This document shows, piece by piece, positions 1 to 12,700 of a stretch of DNA of 33,234 bases. How positions within the stretch are numbered: the first letter of the stretch is position 1; each line of letters opens with the position of its first letter. Under the pieces are notes generated by a model. It worked only from the letters and a program-made list of their open reading frames with translations, did no database searches and was not told the DNA's origin. The translations under genes and the position numbers were made by a program. The stretch comes from Candidatus Nanoarchaeia archaeon (GTDB lineage: Archaea > Nanobdellota > Nanobdellia > CSSed11-243R1). Location: contig JAQTNH010000001.1 in NCBI GenBank assembly GCA_028713895.1, positions 725,376 to 758,609 on the forward strand. The letters are read 5' to 3'.

Positions 1-72
1 ATAGTGGCGATACCACTTGCAATATTGCTGATAGCCATACTTATATGGCTGCGAATGAGAAGAGGATATTGA
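1..72 (+). CDS. 3' end of a membrane-anchored protein (partial)
   Basis: An open frame runs from the window edge to the TGA at 70-72 and encodes 23 residues: a hydrophobic stretch (IVAIPLAILLIAILIWL) followed by a short basic tail (RMRRGY). This is the usual look of a C-terminal membrane anchor with the tail on the cytoplasmic side. The stop codon overlaps the next gene's likely ATG (TGATG at 70-74), so the two genes are probably in one operon and translationally coupled. The rest of the protein lies outside the window, so no function can be given. With only 23 codons visible, the reading rests on the frame, the anchor-like composition and the coupling. Confidence 0.6.
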   Translation: MVAIPLAILLIAILIWLRMRRGY

Positions 73-653
73 TGAGGTATCTCAGGCTTTTATTTTTTGT
101 TTTAGTGCTATTTTGTTTAGCTAACAGCGCTTTTGCTTTTGTCATAGGCGTGGCAAAGCCCAGCGATACATGCATCAAGCCTGACAGGACAGGATTTATT
201 GAAGTTCATTGCGACAGCGGAGCAAGTTCAACGTATGAGTACGAAGCATCGGCTTCAGGGATAAGCTTTGCAAGCATGGAAAGCAACACTTATTTGTTCC
301 TTCCAAAATCAGGGCAGGACATCCCCATTTTTTTGAACACAAGCAAAGTTGCAGAGGGCTATTATAACGGAACTTTTATGTTTTGCCCGAGCGCAGCATT
401 AAGCGAAAACAATGAAAGCCAGGGTGTTGAAGTTGTGCATTGCATAAGCGTCATTGTAAACGTTAATGTTTCAAGTGCATGCCCGGAACTTCCCGCTGGG
501 AAACAGACAGATTCTTCAGCAAATGAAGGCATGTTCAGCTGGATATTCAAATCGCCGCGAATGGCATTTAATATTTTTGCGTCTGTACTCATCTTGATTC
601 TTTTGGCTGTGGTAATAACCAAAAACATTTTAAAAAAGAGGCATAAAAATTAA
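72..653 (+). CDS. Secreted, C-terminally anchored surface protein of unknown function
   Basis: I chose the ATG at 72 rather than the in-frame ATG at 45. It overlaps the upstream stop (TGATG), has a purine-rich GAGAAGAGGA just ahead, and gives a textbook signal peptide (MRYLRLLFFVLVLFCLANSAFA, cleavage likely after AFA). The mature part of about 140 residues is beta-rich with several cysteines and a few N-glycosylation sequons (NTS, NGT, NES, NVS). A short stalk, a hydrophobic helix (FNIFASVLILILLAVVI) and a basic tail (KKRHKN) follow. The product should therefore be an externally exposed protein held by its C-terminus. I recognise no family. The stalk-helix-basic tail order resembles archaeal sorting signals, but I see no PGF-like tripeptide. 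It lies directly upstream of the giant surface protein on the same strand. Confidence 0.75.
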   Translation: MRYLRLLFFVLVLFCLANSAFAFVIGVAKPSDTCIKPDRTGFIEVHCDSGASSTYEYEASASGISFASMESNTYLFLPKSGQDIPIFLNTSKVAEGYYNGTFMFCPSAALSENNESQGVEVVHCISVIVNVNVSSACPELPAGKQTDSSANEGMFSWIFKSPRMAFNIFASVLILILLAVVITKNILKKRHKN

Positions 654-660
654 TTTTAAG

Positions 661-672
661 GATTTTTTCTCC
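661..672 (+). terminator. T-rich terminator candidate after the anchored surface protein
   Basis: A T-run (GGATTTTTTCTCC) starts 7 nt after the stop of the 72-653 gene. Archaeal terminators are often simple T-tracts without a hairpin, so this is a plausible end for the upstream operon, just before the presumed promoter of the giant gene. Confidence 0.4.
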
Positions 673-680
673 TAAAAAAC

Positions 681-734
681 ATTTTTAAACATTGAAAGAC
701 TTGTATTTGCATAGCTTAAGCAGTAAATAAGCTA
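681..734 (+). promoter_or_regulatory. Promoter/leader of the giant surface protein gene
   Basis: A TATA-like TTTTTAAA lies at 682-689, which would start transcription near 712 and give a leader of about 35 nt. The leader would begin with an inverted repeat, TAGCTTA (712-718) and TAAGCTA (728-734), able to fold into a 7-bp stem with a 9-nt loop just before the AGGTGATG (744-751) ribosome binding region. A second TATA-like TAAATAAG at 724-731 would instead give a leaderless start near 752. The sequence alone does not decide between them. Confidence 0.4.
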
Positions 735-748
735 AAAATGAGCAGGTG

Positions 749-3700
749 ATGGTGATTAAGACACCATGGATGAAAAGAGAACGAGTAGGTACGCTTATTA
801 TCAGGACTATCCTTCTAATCGCAGCAGTTTTCATTCTTTTTTACGCATCAAAGGTAAGCGGCGTGTTTGTTTCGCCGCAATGGGAACATGTTGATGCCAT
901 TACTGCAGACAAGAATGTGGAGTTCATAACTTATGACATTACCTTTGATGAATACAAGCCTGACAAATGCGAGAACGGGATTTATGTCAGCGATGGCGAA
1001 GACAAGGTTGATTTTGAGTTAATTGACTCGGAATACGCAGACGGCATCTGCATGCGCGCAACAATCAAATTCAAGAACGAAATTTATGGAGTCACTGAAG
1101 AAGCGCAGGCTGATGAGGAAAGCGGAACAACAACTGTTGAAGCGCCCACCGAAACTCCTGCGGATTCTGAGCCTGCAATTGACAAAGGCAGGGGCGTGCA
1201 GGAAGAGCTCACAGGCAGTGAGCGCATAACCATAACAGGGCAGGTATCAGAATCAGTTACAGGCTCGTTCCAGGCAGAAGAATTCAAAACGTATTATATA
1301 TTCTATGGCTCGCTTTCAGGAGAGCCTGTTGCGCCGTTCAAGAAAGGCAGGGCAATTGTTGAGGAAACAGGGGAAGCAAAACCCCTGATAATCACAATAC
1401 CTGAAACAGAAATCCCGCAGATTATCGCGGAACCTGTAATTGAGGCGCCTGCAAATGAAACTAATGCAACTGCCAATGAGACAAATGCGACGATTAATGA
1501 AACGAATGCTACAGTTCCTTTGGCTGAAAAAGTTTTTTCAGGAAACGGGTTCAATGGGAACTTCAAGAAAGAGATTAATCCTGACGAGATGGTAAGCATT
1601 TCATTTGCCGAGGGGGTGTCCCTTAAATTCGGAATAACCTCGATAAACAATAAAAGCCTGAACACTGTCAACCTCACTGAATCAGAAAACAAAATAGTTT
1701 ATGCGAATGTGCTTGACAATATATCCCTTGAATACGTGACAAGCGCGGATTCAATAAAAGAAATTTTTGTGCTCAACAGCGCCCCTGGACAGACAGATGA
1801 CTTTGTTATTTCAGAGCAAATGTATGTTGACAAGCTCTCAACAGTTTCAGTGAACCCTGATGCGCAGATTGTCTACACAGACAGCAAAGAAAAAATGAGC
1901 GCGTCTGCTGTTCTTGAAACCCAGAAAACCAGCGGAAACTTCAGGACAATGGCGGATGGAATCGCGCCGTCCTCGGTTTTGATATCTGCGCTTGGAAGCT
2001 CCATCGAATCAATTGAGACAACAGAAGACGTTGACTTTAACGCAGACTTCGGGACTGTGTTCTATATCCCTGCAGGAAAAGTCTATGACAGCAGCAATGC
2101 ATCAACAGAAATCACATACAAATTTATGGACAGGGGCGGAAAGATTGCGCTGGACATAATTGTTGACTCAGCATGGCTGCTTGACGCGGCGCGGGTTTAT
2201 CCTGTCTATATTGACCCAACAATAACAAAGTTCTATGCACTGCCTGAAACAGGCTGGATAAATGACCAGCAGCTCGGATACCAGCAGCAAGCGTTCCCTG
2301 CGTTTTACAATGCAGCTGGAGACTTTGTTGTAACATGGATAAATTATTCTGGAGCTGACGGTGTAACCAACGCGCTTAAGGCAAAACAGTTTAATGATTT
2401 CAGCACAGTAAACCTTACTTCAGAATATGATTTTACACAGTGCAATGAGAAGAGAATGCCTGAAGTGAGCACTGGCATTGGAAACGTTAACCAGATTTAC
2501 ATAACATCCACTGCAGCAAGCGAGGCTGGCGGAGAAATCCTTTCAGTTTACACAAACGGTTCAGACGGAGCAGGCACAGGCAATGATGTGTACATGACAT
2601 GGGCGCGCCCAGGAGATGTTTCCGAAACCATTAACGGAGAGTCCTGTACAAACGGGGGCGCAGCAGCAGCAAGGCCGACAGTACGAATGTGCGATACAAC
2701 CTCTGGAAACCAGCATATTGCATATGCTGCAGCAAGCACTGACGGCAACAGATACGGAGCATGCTGGCAGGAATACATGGGGAGCTATCCGGACTGGGAA
2801 ATTATATTCAAGCTTTGGGACGGCACTCCGACAGGAATAAACTACCAGACCCAGCAGGTTAAACCGACAGGCAACAACAGTTGCGGCACATTCTGCACTG
2901 GAAACGAATCAAGCGCGTCCTCGCAAGCCAGCGCAGACAGGGACTTAACCTGCGTAATGGATTTCCAGGTAAACGCAACAAACGATTTTGTAATATGCTG
3001 GGTAAGATATGATGGTTCAGTACGATATAACGGATTGTGCAGGACCTTCAACAGCACAGGATATGCAAAGGCTGCAGCATTTGGATATGAAGCAACTGCA
3101 AACAGCATACGGCCCTCAGATTTGGTATGGCTTGACAATGACCGCTTTGTTGTAGCATACACAGAGTTCAGCACCCCTGCCAAAGTAATGTTTTCAATAT
3201 ACTATGCAAACGGAACTGCAATCGCTGCTGACCAGACAGTCAATGCAACAGGGACTCTCAACAAATATTGGCCGTCTGTTGCGCGGCTTGAGAATGGTAA
3301 TTTCATTTATGTGTACCAGGCTGACTTCGGCGGAACAAACAGCTATGACATACTCGGGGCGCTTTATTACAAAAACGGAACCCTTGCCAATTCAACACAT
3401 TTCATAATGAACGAAAACAGGACAAACAGCCAGACTTACCCGCGCGTGGAAAGCCGCAACGGAACAAATGATTATGTGGTTACATACCAGTCGCAGAATG
3501 ACTCAAACTGGGACGGAGTAAGGATGAGGCTTTTTCATGAGGACATTAGTTCTATTAGCTCCTGCCAAAACCTGACGACAGCGAATACCCTTTATACTTT
3601 AACGCAGAATCTTACGGGCAACCAGTCAAACGGCATATGCATTGATATCCAGGCAAATAACATAATCCTGAACTGCAGCAACTACAACATAACAGGCATT

Positions 3701-6700
3701 TATCCGGGAGCGTCCACTAAAGGCATTAACATTAATGGGAACAACACCACTGTAAAGAACTGCGGGGTTGGCAATTATTCAACTGGCATTTACCTTTCTT
3801 CGTCCTCAAACAGCACCGTCATCAACAACACTTTAGGCAACAATTCTGGTTATGGCATTTACCTTTTGTCATCCTTAAACAACAACCTTACCAACAACTC
3901 TGCCTTTGGCAGTTTTGCTTCAATCCAGCTGGACAATTCCCTAAACAACGTCCTTACCAACAACTCTTTCTATAGCAACTCATTTTATGGGCTTTCCCTT
4001 TCATATGCTTCAAACAACATATTTACAAACAATTCTGTTTACAACAACCTGGACTCCGGAATTATTTTTTCATTTTCAGACAACAACAGCTTCACAAACA
4101 ACAATGCGTCTTTCAACAGTATCTGGGATTTCTATTCGTACGTCAGCTTAAACAATACGGTAATCAACCAGACAATAAATAATGTCCAATCCAGCTTTAC
4201 ATATAACGGCACCATCGGATTAAAATCAGCAACAGCGCCTGCAGGCGGAGACGCGACAAACTACAGGAATATAAGCAAATATCTGAACATAACAAATGAT
4301 TCAGCAGGCGCATGGATTTACATTAACATTTCGTACACAGCATCGGATGTCGTGAATATACTTGATAACTCCACGTTGCGAATCTGGAAGAATGCCACTG
4401 GGGGATGGAGCCAGAACCTCAACCAGGTTGGAGCACTGGTGAGCGGAGTCAACACAACAAGCAGATATGTCTACGCGAACATTTCAAATTTCAGCAGCAT
4501 CTTTGCGCCGATGGGCGAGACAACTGATGTAAGCGTCTGCAGGGACCTGGCAATGCAATCCAAAGCTTATACTGTGACTGCCGACATAAACAGGGTCGTA
4601 AGCGACGGAAGAACAGCATGCATTAGCATAAATGCAAATAATGTAACTTTTGACTGCCAGAACCATAACATTGACGGCAACGGAATTGCCTCTGCGATAA
4701 CATCAGACAGTTATAACAATTCTATAATAAAAAACTGCAGAATAAATCACAGCAGTGTCGGGATAAGCTTTGACTATGTAACCAACAGCACTATAGATAA
4801 TATAACAACAGTTTCAGACATGACTGAACATTGTATAGATATTTTTGAATCCAATAACACTATTGTAAAAAATAGCAATTTCACCGGGCTCAGCGGTGCA
4901 AGCTCCCGCTGCGTTTACTACCCCTGCGCAGGTTACGGAAATTGCTATAACAACAGCGCAATAAACAACACTCTGAAAAACTGCGGGGAAAATGGCATAT
5001 ACCTTGAAGGCGGAATGTCATATGTTGTAGAAGGGAACAACGTATCCGGCGCAAGTAACAGGGGCATCTATGTTGGATATGCTGGCATTGATACTGTATA
5101 CTGCAACATCACACGGAATAATGTCACCAACTCTTCAATAGGCATATTTGTTTTAAACCTCCTTGGCGGAGTATGGGGAAACGGGAACAATTCAATCTGG
5201 AACAACTTCCTTGCAAACAATACCATAAACGCGCAGGACAATTCAACCGTGACAGATTTCTGGAACCGCACAAAGACTGCAGGCACCAACATAATCGGCG
5301 GAACATATATGGGCGGGAACTATTATGACGACTATACAGGCGGAGACTCGGATGGGGACGGGCTAGGAAACGTACCGCACACAATCTCAGGCAGCGCAGG
5401 ACGAAGCGATTCTCTTCCGCTGACAAACAATCAAATTGTTAATTGCAGAAATATTACAACAGCAAATACCGTTTATACGCTTACCAATAATCTCATTGGC
5501 AACCAGTCGCACGGAGTATGCATTGAAATCAAAGCAAATAATGTTACACTGAACTGCGCAGGTTACAGCATCACTGAAAATGTTCCAGGAACAACTACAG
5601 GCGTTAATGTCCAAGGCTATAATACTACCACCATAAAGAACTGCAGGGTTTTTAATTACACTGCAGGGATTCATTTAAATTACAGCAGTAACGGCACCCT
5701 GACCAATAACACGTTAAATCTAAACACAAATTACGGAATTTTTATAGACCTGTATTCAAGCAATACCAGCTTAGCCAATAATACAATTTACAGCAACCCA
5801 TCCTGGGGAGTCTATTTCTATGGTCTTTCAAACAACAACATTTTCACTAACAACAATGCCAGCTTCAACGGTGGCGGAATCCTTCTTGGGGCATCAAGCA
5901 ATAACATTCTTGCCAACAACACAGTATCCCTCAATGCCTATGACATTTATTCATTCTCCAGTTCAAACAATATAATAACCAACCTGACAACAGATAATGT
6001 CCAATCCAGCTTTACATACGTAGGAGACTTTTATCTTAAATCAACAACTGCGCCTGCAGGCGGAGACCCTGTAGGATACTCAAACATTGGAAAATATCTC
6101 AACATAACAAATGTAACAGCAAACCCTGCATGGATTTACATTAATATCTCATATCTGGAGACTGACTGGGGGTCTAATGAGACTTCCATGCGCATATTCA
6201 AAAGTTCTTCAGACGGATGGAACCAGAAGCTTAACCTTACAGGAACTCTTGTAAGCGGAGTCAATACAACAGCCAATTATGTCTACGCGAACATCTCCAA
6301 TTTCAGCAGCGTGTTCGCACCGCTTGAAGTGATTAACATAGCCCCGACCCATTCAACACCTTTTTCAGGGGCGCATGCAAGGCCCAGCACAGACATGGTT
6401 TCGTACTGGCGCTTGGACGGGAACGCCTATGACGATAAGTTTGCCAACAACGGGACTGTTTCAGGAGCCACTGTGACTTATGAAGGCAGAGTCGGCAAGG
6501 CATACAGCTTTGACGGAAGCAATGATTTCATTAATATTTCAAGTATAAGCCCGCCCACAGGAGCAAATCCAAGAACTATGTGTGCCTGGATAAAACCGAC
6601 TTCGACAACAGCAAGAGGCATGATTGAATCTTATGGTAATAATGTAGTTGATCAAAAATGGGATTTTGAAATTAACGGATGGAATGTAGCCCAAAATGGG

Positions 6701-9700
6701 AGATTAGTTGTTCACATTTGGGACAGCGGGATAGCCACAACATCTACTCCCATAACACCTGATGTTTGGCAGTTTGTTTGCGCAGTTTATTCAGGAGGGA
6801 CTCTTCAGAACGGAGTAAGTTTGTATTACAATGGTGTAGCCCAAGGCACACAAGACGCAGGTGGAGGAACTACATATACATGGACACGAACACCTAACAC
6901 AGGCAGTGCTAATTTTGCAATCGGACAAAGAAAACCTGCAGATGCGGGCCCTTTCAACGGCACGATTGACGAAGTAATGATATACAACAGAAACCTTTCA
7001 GCAGCTGCCATACAGGAACTTTATAATTCCACAGCAGGGCCAGCAAATGTTTCTGCAGAAGGAGATTTGGCATGTTCAATGAACGGTTCAGCAGACGCAG
7101 ACGGAGACACACTGATACCTGTTTACAGATGGTATTACAATGACATAAGCTATTCCAGGCTTATAATGCCGTTCAATAACAACGTCAGCAGCGTGACTGC
7201 AAACAAGGTAAGGGATTATTCTGTGTACCAGAATAACGGTACGCTTGGAGGCGGGACAGCTGCAAACGCGCCTGTCTGGACAACTTCAGGAAAAATTGGA
7301 GGAGCTTATGTCTTTGACGGAACAAATGATTATATCAATCTCGGTAGCGGAGCAGGTTTGGCAGTAACTGCTGACTCCTTTACCTTTGAAGCGTGGGCAA
7401 ATACAAAGGAGATTACAGCTTCCGAGTACGGGTACATTATGGGAAAAGCAGGGTGGGACATGGGAATCGGAAGATATGGCGCACAATACTTCTTTTATCT
7501 CTACAACAGTTCCAATTCATTTTTTTCAGTTTGGTCAGGCGCAATCTCTGCAGACACATGGTACCACGTGGCTGGAGTTTATGATGCGAGCCAGTCAAAA
7601 ATATACATATACCTTAACGGTGCTTTAAAGGAGTCAGTTAGTTTTGTAGGAAGCCCGCGAAGTTATTCAGCACAGACATATATCGGCACACCGACTGCAG
7701 CAGGGTTGTATTTCAACGGCACAATTGATGAAGCCCGCATCTACAACAGGTCGCTTAATGCAGAAGAGGTTCTTGAGCATTACCGCGAAAACTATGATTT
7801 TGTCTCGGACAGCCAGACAAACGTTGGAGAGAACTGGACATGCGAAGCAATCCCTACAGATGGAATGGATGACGCGGCTGCAAAGAACGCAACAGATTTG
7901 CTGCTGCAGAAGGATCCCTGTTACATTACAACAACAGTGACTCTTACTGGAAATCTTGTATGTGAAAATGATTTGACTGTAACCTCAACAGGAAAACTGA
8001 ACACCGCAGCCTACAACGTCACTGTTGTCGGGCAGTTGAACGCTTCTGGAAGCTTGAATGCAACCGGAGCCACAGTGCTTAATACGACTGGCAATACTTA
8101 TATATACAGTGGAGCAACATTGGGTTCAGCAACCTGGACAGGCAGTTCTTATTTTGATTCATTGACAATAAATTCTGGAGGAATATACACCTCTTCAAAC
8201 GGAACTACAAAGTTTTCGGATAATATAACTGTTAATTCCGGCGGAGCTTTTAATATTGCAAACAACGCTATTTTGAACATAACTGCCAACTTTACGCACA
8301 GTAGCGGAGCAACAACAGGCATGGGCTTGGGCTCAACAATACATGTATACGGAAAGGTAGTCACAGATACAGGATATGATCCACAGACTTCAGATATCAT
8401 AATGTATAATGGCAGCGAGATAAGCCCTGTTTCTCAATTCCAAAACAATTTTGCGTATCATTTAATTATCCCTGAAGGAGCGACTGTAAGAAAGACAGGC
8501 ACTTATGTAAGTGTCGATGGAACAGTTGAGATAAACGGTACACTTGCCTTTATTTCGGGCAATGACCAGCTGGTAACATGGTACATTTCAAGCATAGCCA
8601 GTTTCATCATGGGCCCAAATGCAAATGTCACAACAATAGTCCTTAATGCTGTTGGAAACACGGCTGTACCAACTTCGACATGGAGCAGGTTTATTTTAGG
8701 GAACGGCGGGACGGCAACACTTTATGGAAATCTTACCCTTGTTTATCCAGGTTCAAGTTCAGGAATCGGCCATTGGAGCGCTGCTGCAGCATCGATACTA
8801 AATATGAGTGGGTATACAGTAAACGTAACCAACGGGCAGAGCTTTTATTTAGGGAGCACAGGCGCAGGATATGTCTGGATAGAGGGCGGAAAACTGCTTG
8901 TATCAAACATATTGGGTGTCAGTATAGATGGATCTTATATTTGGGATATTGGTGCAGGCCAGATATCAGCAGGCGCCTTCAATATCAGCCGCGCATATGT
9001 TAACCTAACATCAACAACAGTTAATGTAACGAACCGTTTCTATGTAAACGCAACTTTCATTGGAGGCAATGGCCAACACACTCTTGGCTGGTTAGATATA
9101 ACCTCGACAGGAAGCTACAATGCGACAACTGGAACAACAACAATAAACTCAAAGGATGGATCAAGTTATGCATTGAAAAATGCGGGAACATTTACCCATA
9201 ATAATGGTTTGGTTAATATAACGGGAGGCGCATCAGGCTGGGTATTAGTTGACATGGGCGGAACCGGCGCAGGAAAAGACTTTTACAATCTTGAAGACGC
9301 GACTCCAGCATATATATACCTGTATTCAAACGTTCAGGTTCTGAATAATTTCCAACACACTGGCGCTGGAAAATTAATAAGCGGAAGCACCCAATACAGG
9401 AACTTTACTGTAGGCGGACTTGCGACAATCACTGCAGGGCGAATAGGAACGCGCTCGGATGACCCAGGATACTCTCCAGGCTACATGACATTCGGTTCGC
9501 TTCTCATAAATTCAGGCGGAAGATATGATGCAACGCACCTTATCACGAACATCACTGCAGGGAATATCATTAACTATGGAATCTTCACCTGCAACACAGG
9601 GACTGTTAATTTTGCTTCAAACGGAACTGTTGTCGGGATAAATGCAACATATCCATTTTATAAATTGGCTGTTGAGGCTGGCGCAAAAGTAACGCACAAA

Positions 9701-12700
9701 GACAGTCTGATTGCAAGTTCTGACGTGAATCTGAATGGCGAGCTGGATTCAAAAGCTGCAGGCGGACTTTTGTTTGACGGAACTGGAGACTACATAAACA
9801 CAACATCATTCCCTCTGTCAGGCAGTGTCTTGTCGTATTCATTCTGGGCAAATACATCCTTGGTTGGATATTATCAGACTTTTATGGGCGACAATGCTCA
9901 GGCAAATGGGGCAGGTTTTATATTCATGTATCGTGATTCTAATACAAACGATCTTTCATACCAATACGCGACAGGTTCTAGTGCTGTAGCAGCAACTGCA
10001 AGCAACTTCTTTGCTGGTTATGACAAAAAATGGATTTATGTTACTGTGGTAGCTGATTACACCAACAAATACATAGCATTCTACAGGAATGGAGACTTAT
10101 TCTACAATTATACCACAGCAAATACGATGTTGTTCCCGTCTGCAGACAGGGTCAAATACATAGGTGCATACAGCACAACTCTGCACAGGATTTACAATGG
10201 TATGCTAAGCGATGTAAGATTATACAACGCTTCTCTTTCATCTGCGGAAATCGGGCAAATCTATGAGAACTCGCCTGTTAGCAGCACAGATTTACAGGGT
10301 TTGTGGAAGCTTAACGAAGGTTCGGGTTCAGTTGCAGCAGATACAAGTGGAAAAAGCAGAACCGGAACTGTGAATGGAGACCTGTTGTGGTTCAGTCCAA
10401 ATGTAACTGCAGGAAGCATGGCAATCAACGCAGGCGGAGTTTACAACGCAACGAGCGGAACCACAAACATAACAAAAAGTAATGCTGCAACTGATTATTC
10501 GCTTTACAGAACAGGAACACTGACACACAACAATGGCAAATTCTTGTTTTCAAAGGATGGGAGCCAGACATATACATATGTTACTGGAGGAACTTTCTAT
10601 GCTCTTGAGATAAACAGCCCTGGAGTTTCACAGTATTTCAAGACAGACACTACAATATTAGGCGCTCTTGATATTATTTCCGGAGCCCTTGACACCCGAG
10701 ATTCGTGGGCATCAACAAGCGAACACTCGCTTACTGTTACTGGTGCTGCAACAATAACAGGGGGGATATATGCACATAACAATAATGGCGGGGCAGACAA
10801 AAACCAGACATTCGGCGCGCTTATAGTAAACTCAGGCGCAACATATGATGCGACAAGCCAGATAACAACAATAACATCGAAGACAACAGGGGACATTGCA
10901 GTAAACCTTAATTCAGGGGCTATAATCACGCACAACAACGGCAAGTTCAAAATACAAAGCACTGCATTTACATACAATGAGTTCCAGAACTTCCTTTATG
11001 ATTTGGAGATAAATGCCAGCGGAGCTGGCGGAGCTGGAGAGGTTTACTATGGAAGATATGGCAGCACAACAACAATAGCGCATGACTTGACACTTGATGA
11101 TGCAAGATGGCTCAGAGGCTATAATGCAGCGGATTCCCTGATTGTAAATAATAACGTTGTTGTAACCGAGGGAAGCCTTGATGGGAGCACAGGAGCCCAG
11201 ACATATGGAAACCTTACTGTAAACTCTGCAGGAACCCTCAGTGCAACAACTGGAGTTACAACTATAGGAAATTTCATTTTCCTTAATGGAACATATACCT
11301 ACAATGGAGGCTCAATAAACATCAGCGGAACAAACACGAAATTCGCAACCGCTTCCGGCGTGAAGCTTGAAAAAGTCACGAGCCCGCCTGCTGACCCTAT
11401 TGGCAACCACAGCATAGGATACTTTGTGAACATCACAAACCTGACTGCAACAGGGGGATTTGGCAATAATTACTTTAACATTACTTATAATGATGCAGAT
11501 GCCCTGCGGGAATCCACGCTTGAGATGTGGAAACACGACGGCTCAAACTGGGTGCAGACAGGGATAACAAGCACCGGCGTTGACACGACAAACAACTGGG
11601 TGTGGGCGAACATCTCAACATTCAGCATATTCGGACTGCTTGAAGACAGCGCTTGCCACATAACAACAGAGTTCACCCTTAATTCAAACCTTGCATGCTC
11701 AAACGGCATGAACATAACTTCAACCGGAATCCTGCATACAGCAGGATACAATGTCACTGTTGTCGGGACACTTAATGACTCAGGGGTTCTGAACGCGACA
11801 GGCGCGACAGTGCTTAATGTTACAGGCGGAGCGCTTGTTTACCCAGACGCAACATTCGGCTCAGCCAGCTGGACAGGCAACAGTTGGATAGGGTACATAA
11901 CAATAGACAACGGAACATACACTGCAACGAGCGGGGTTACAAACATAACCTCAAGGGATGCAGCCACGAATTATGCATTTGCAAAGTTTGACCCGAGCAC
12001 GTTCAGCAACAACAGCGGAACATTTGTGTTCAGCGACAGGGCAAACCAGCAGAGAATAAGGACACAGAGCGACCAGACATTTAATTATGTGATAATTGAC
12101 AAGGGAACGCAGGAGCTCCAGCTTTACACAAATGATTTGCTTGCGCGCAACATCACTGTTGTTTCGGGGGAGATTGAGACAACAGGCAATGCTGCTGTTA
12201 ATTATTATATAACTGCGACAGGAGATGTTCTGGTGCAGAACACCGGAACAATACAAGGCAGAACCAATAGCCACACATTCGGCTCGCTGACAATAAATTC
12301 AGGAGGAACTTACAATGCGACCAGCGGAACAACAACGATAACTTCAGAGAGTGCAGGAAGCTATGCTATCCAGAGCGCAGGAACATTCACGCACAATAAC
12401 GGCCTGCTTAAAATTACAACAGCAGATACGTACATCACCATGGGAGGAACTGGCGCTGGAAAAGATTTGTACAACTTTGAGGACGCAGCCTCATCTTACA
12501 TTTACGTGGTCTCAAACCTTCATGTGCTTAACTATCTGAACAAAACAGGCGCTGGAAACCTAATAAGTATGGGAGGCCAGTATAACAATCTTACTGTTGA
12601 TGGAACTGCTTACATCTCAGGCGGGAGAATTGGATGGTATGCAACTAACCCGCTTTATACTTTCGGTTACATGACATTTGGTTCGCTGTATATCGGGTCT

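Noticed and set aside
1303-1692. A 129-codon minus-strand frame opposite the giant gene's N-terminal region
   Set aside because: The opposite frame is part of a continuous 5,227-codon protein with clear domains; the antisense product reads as the complement of the sequon repeats.
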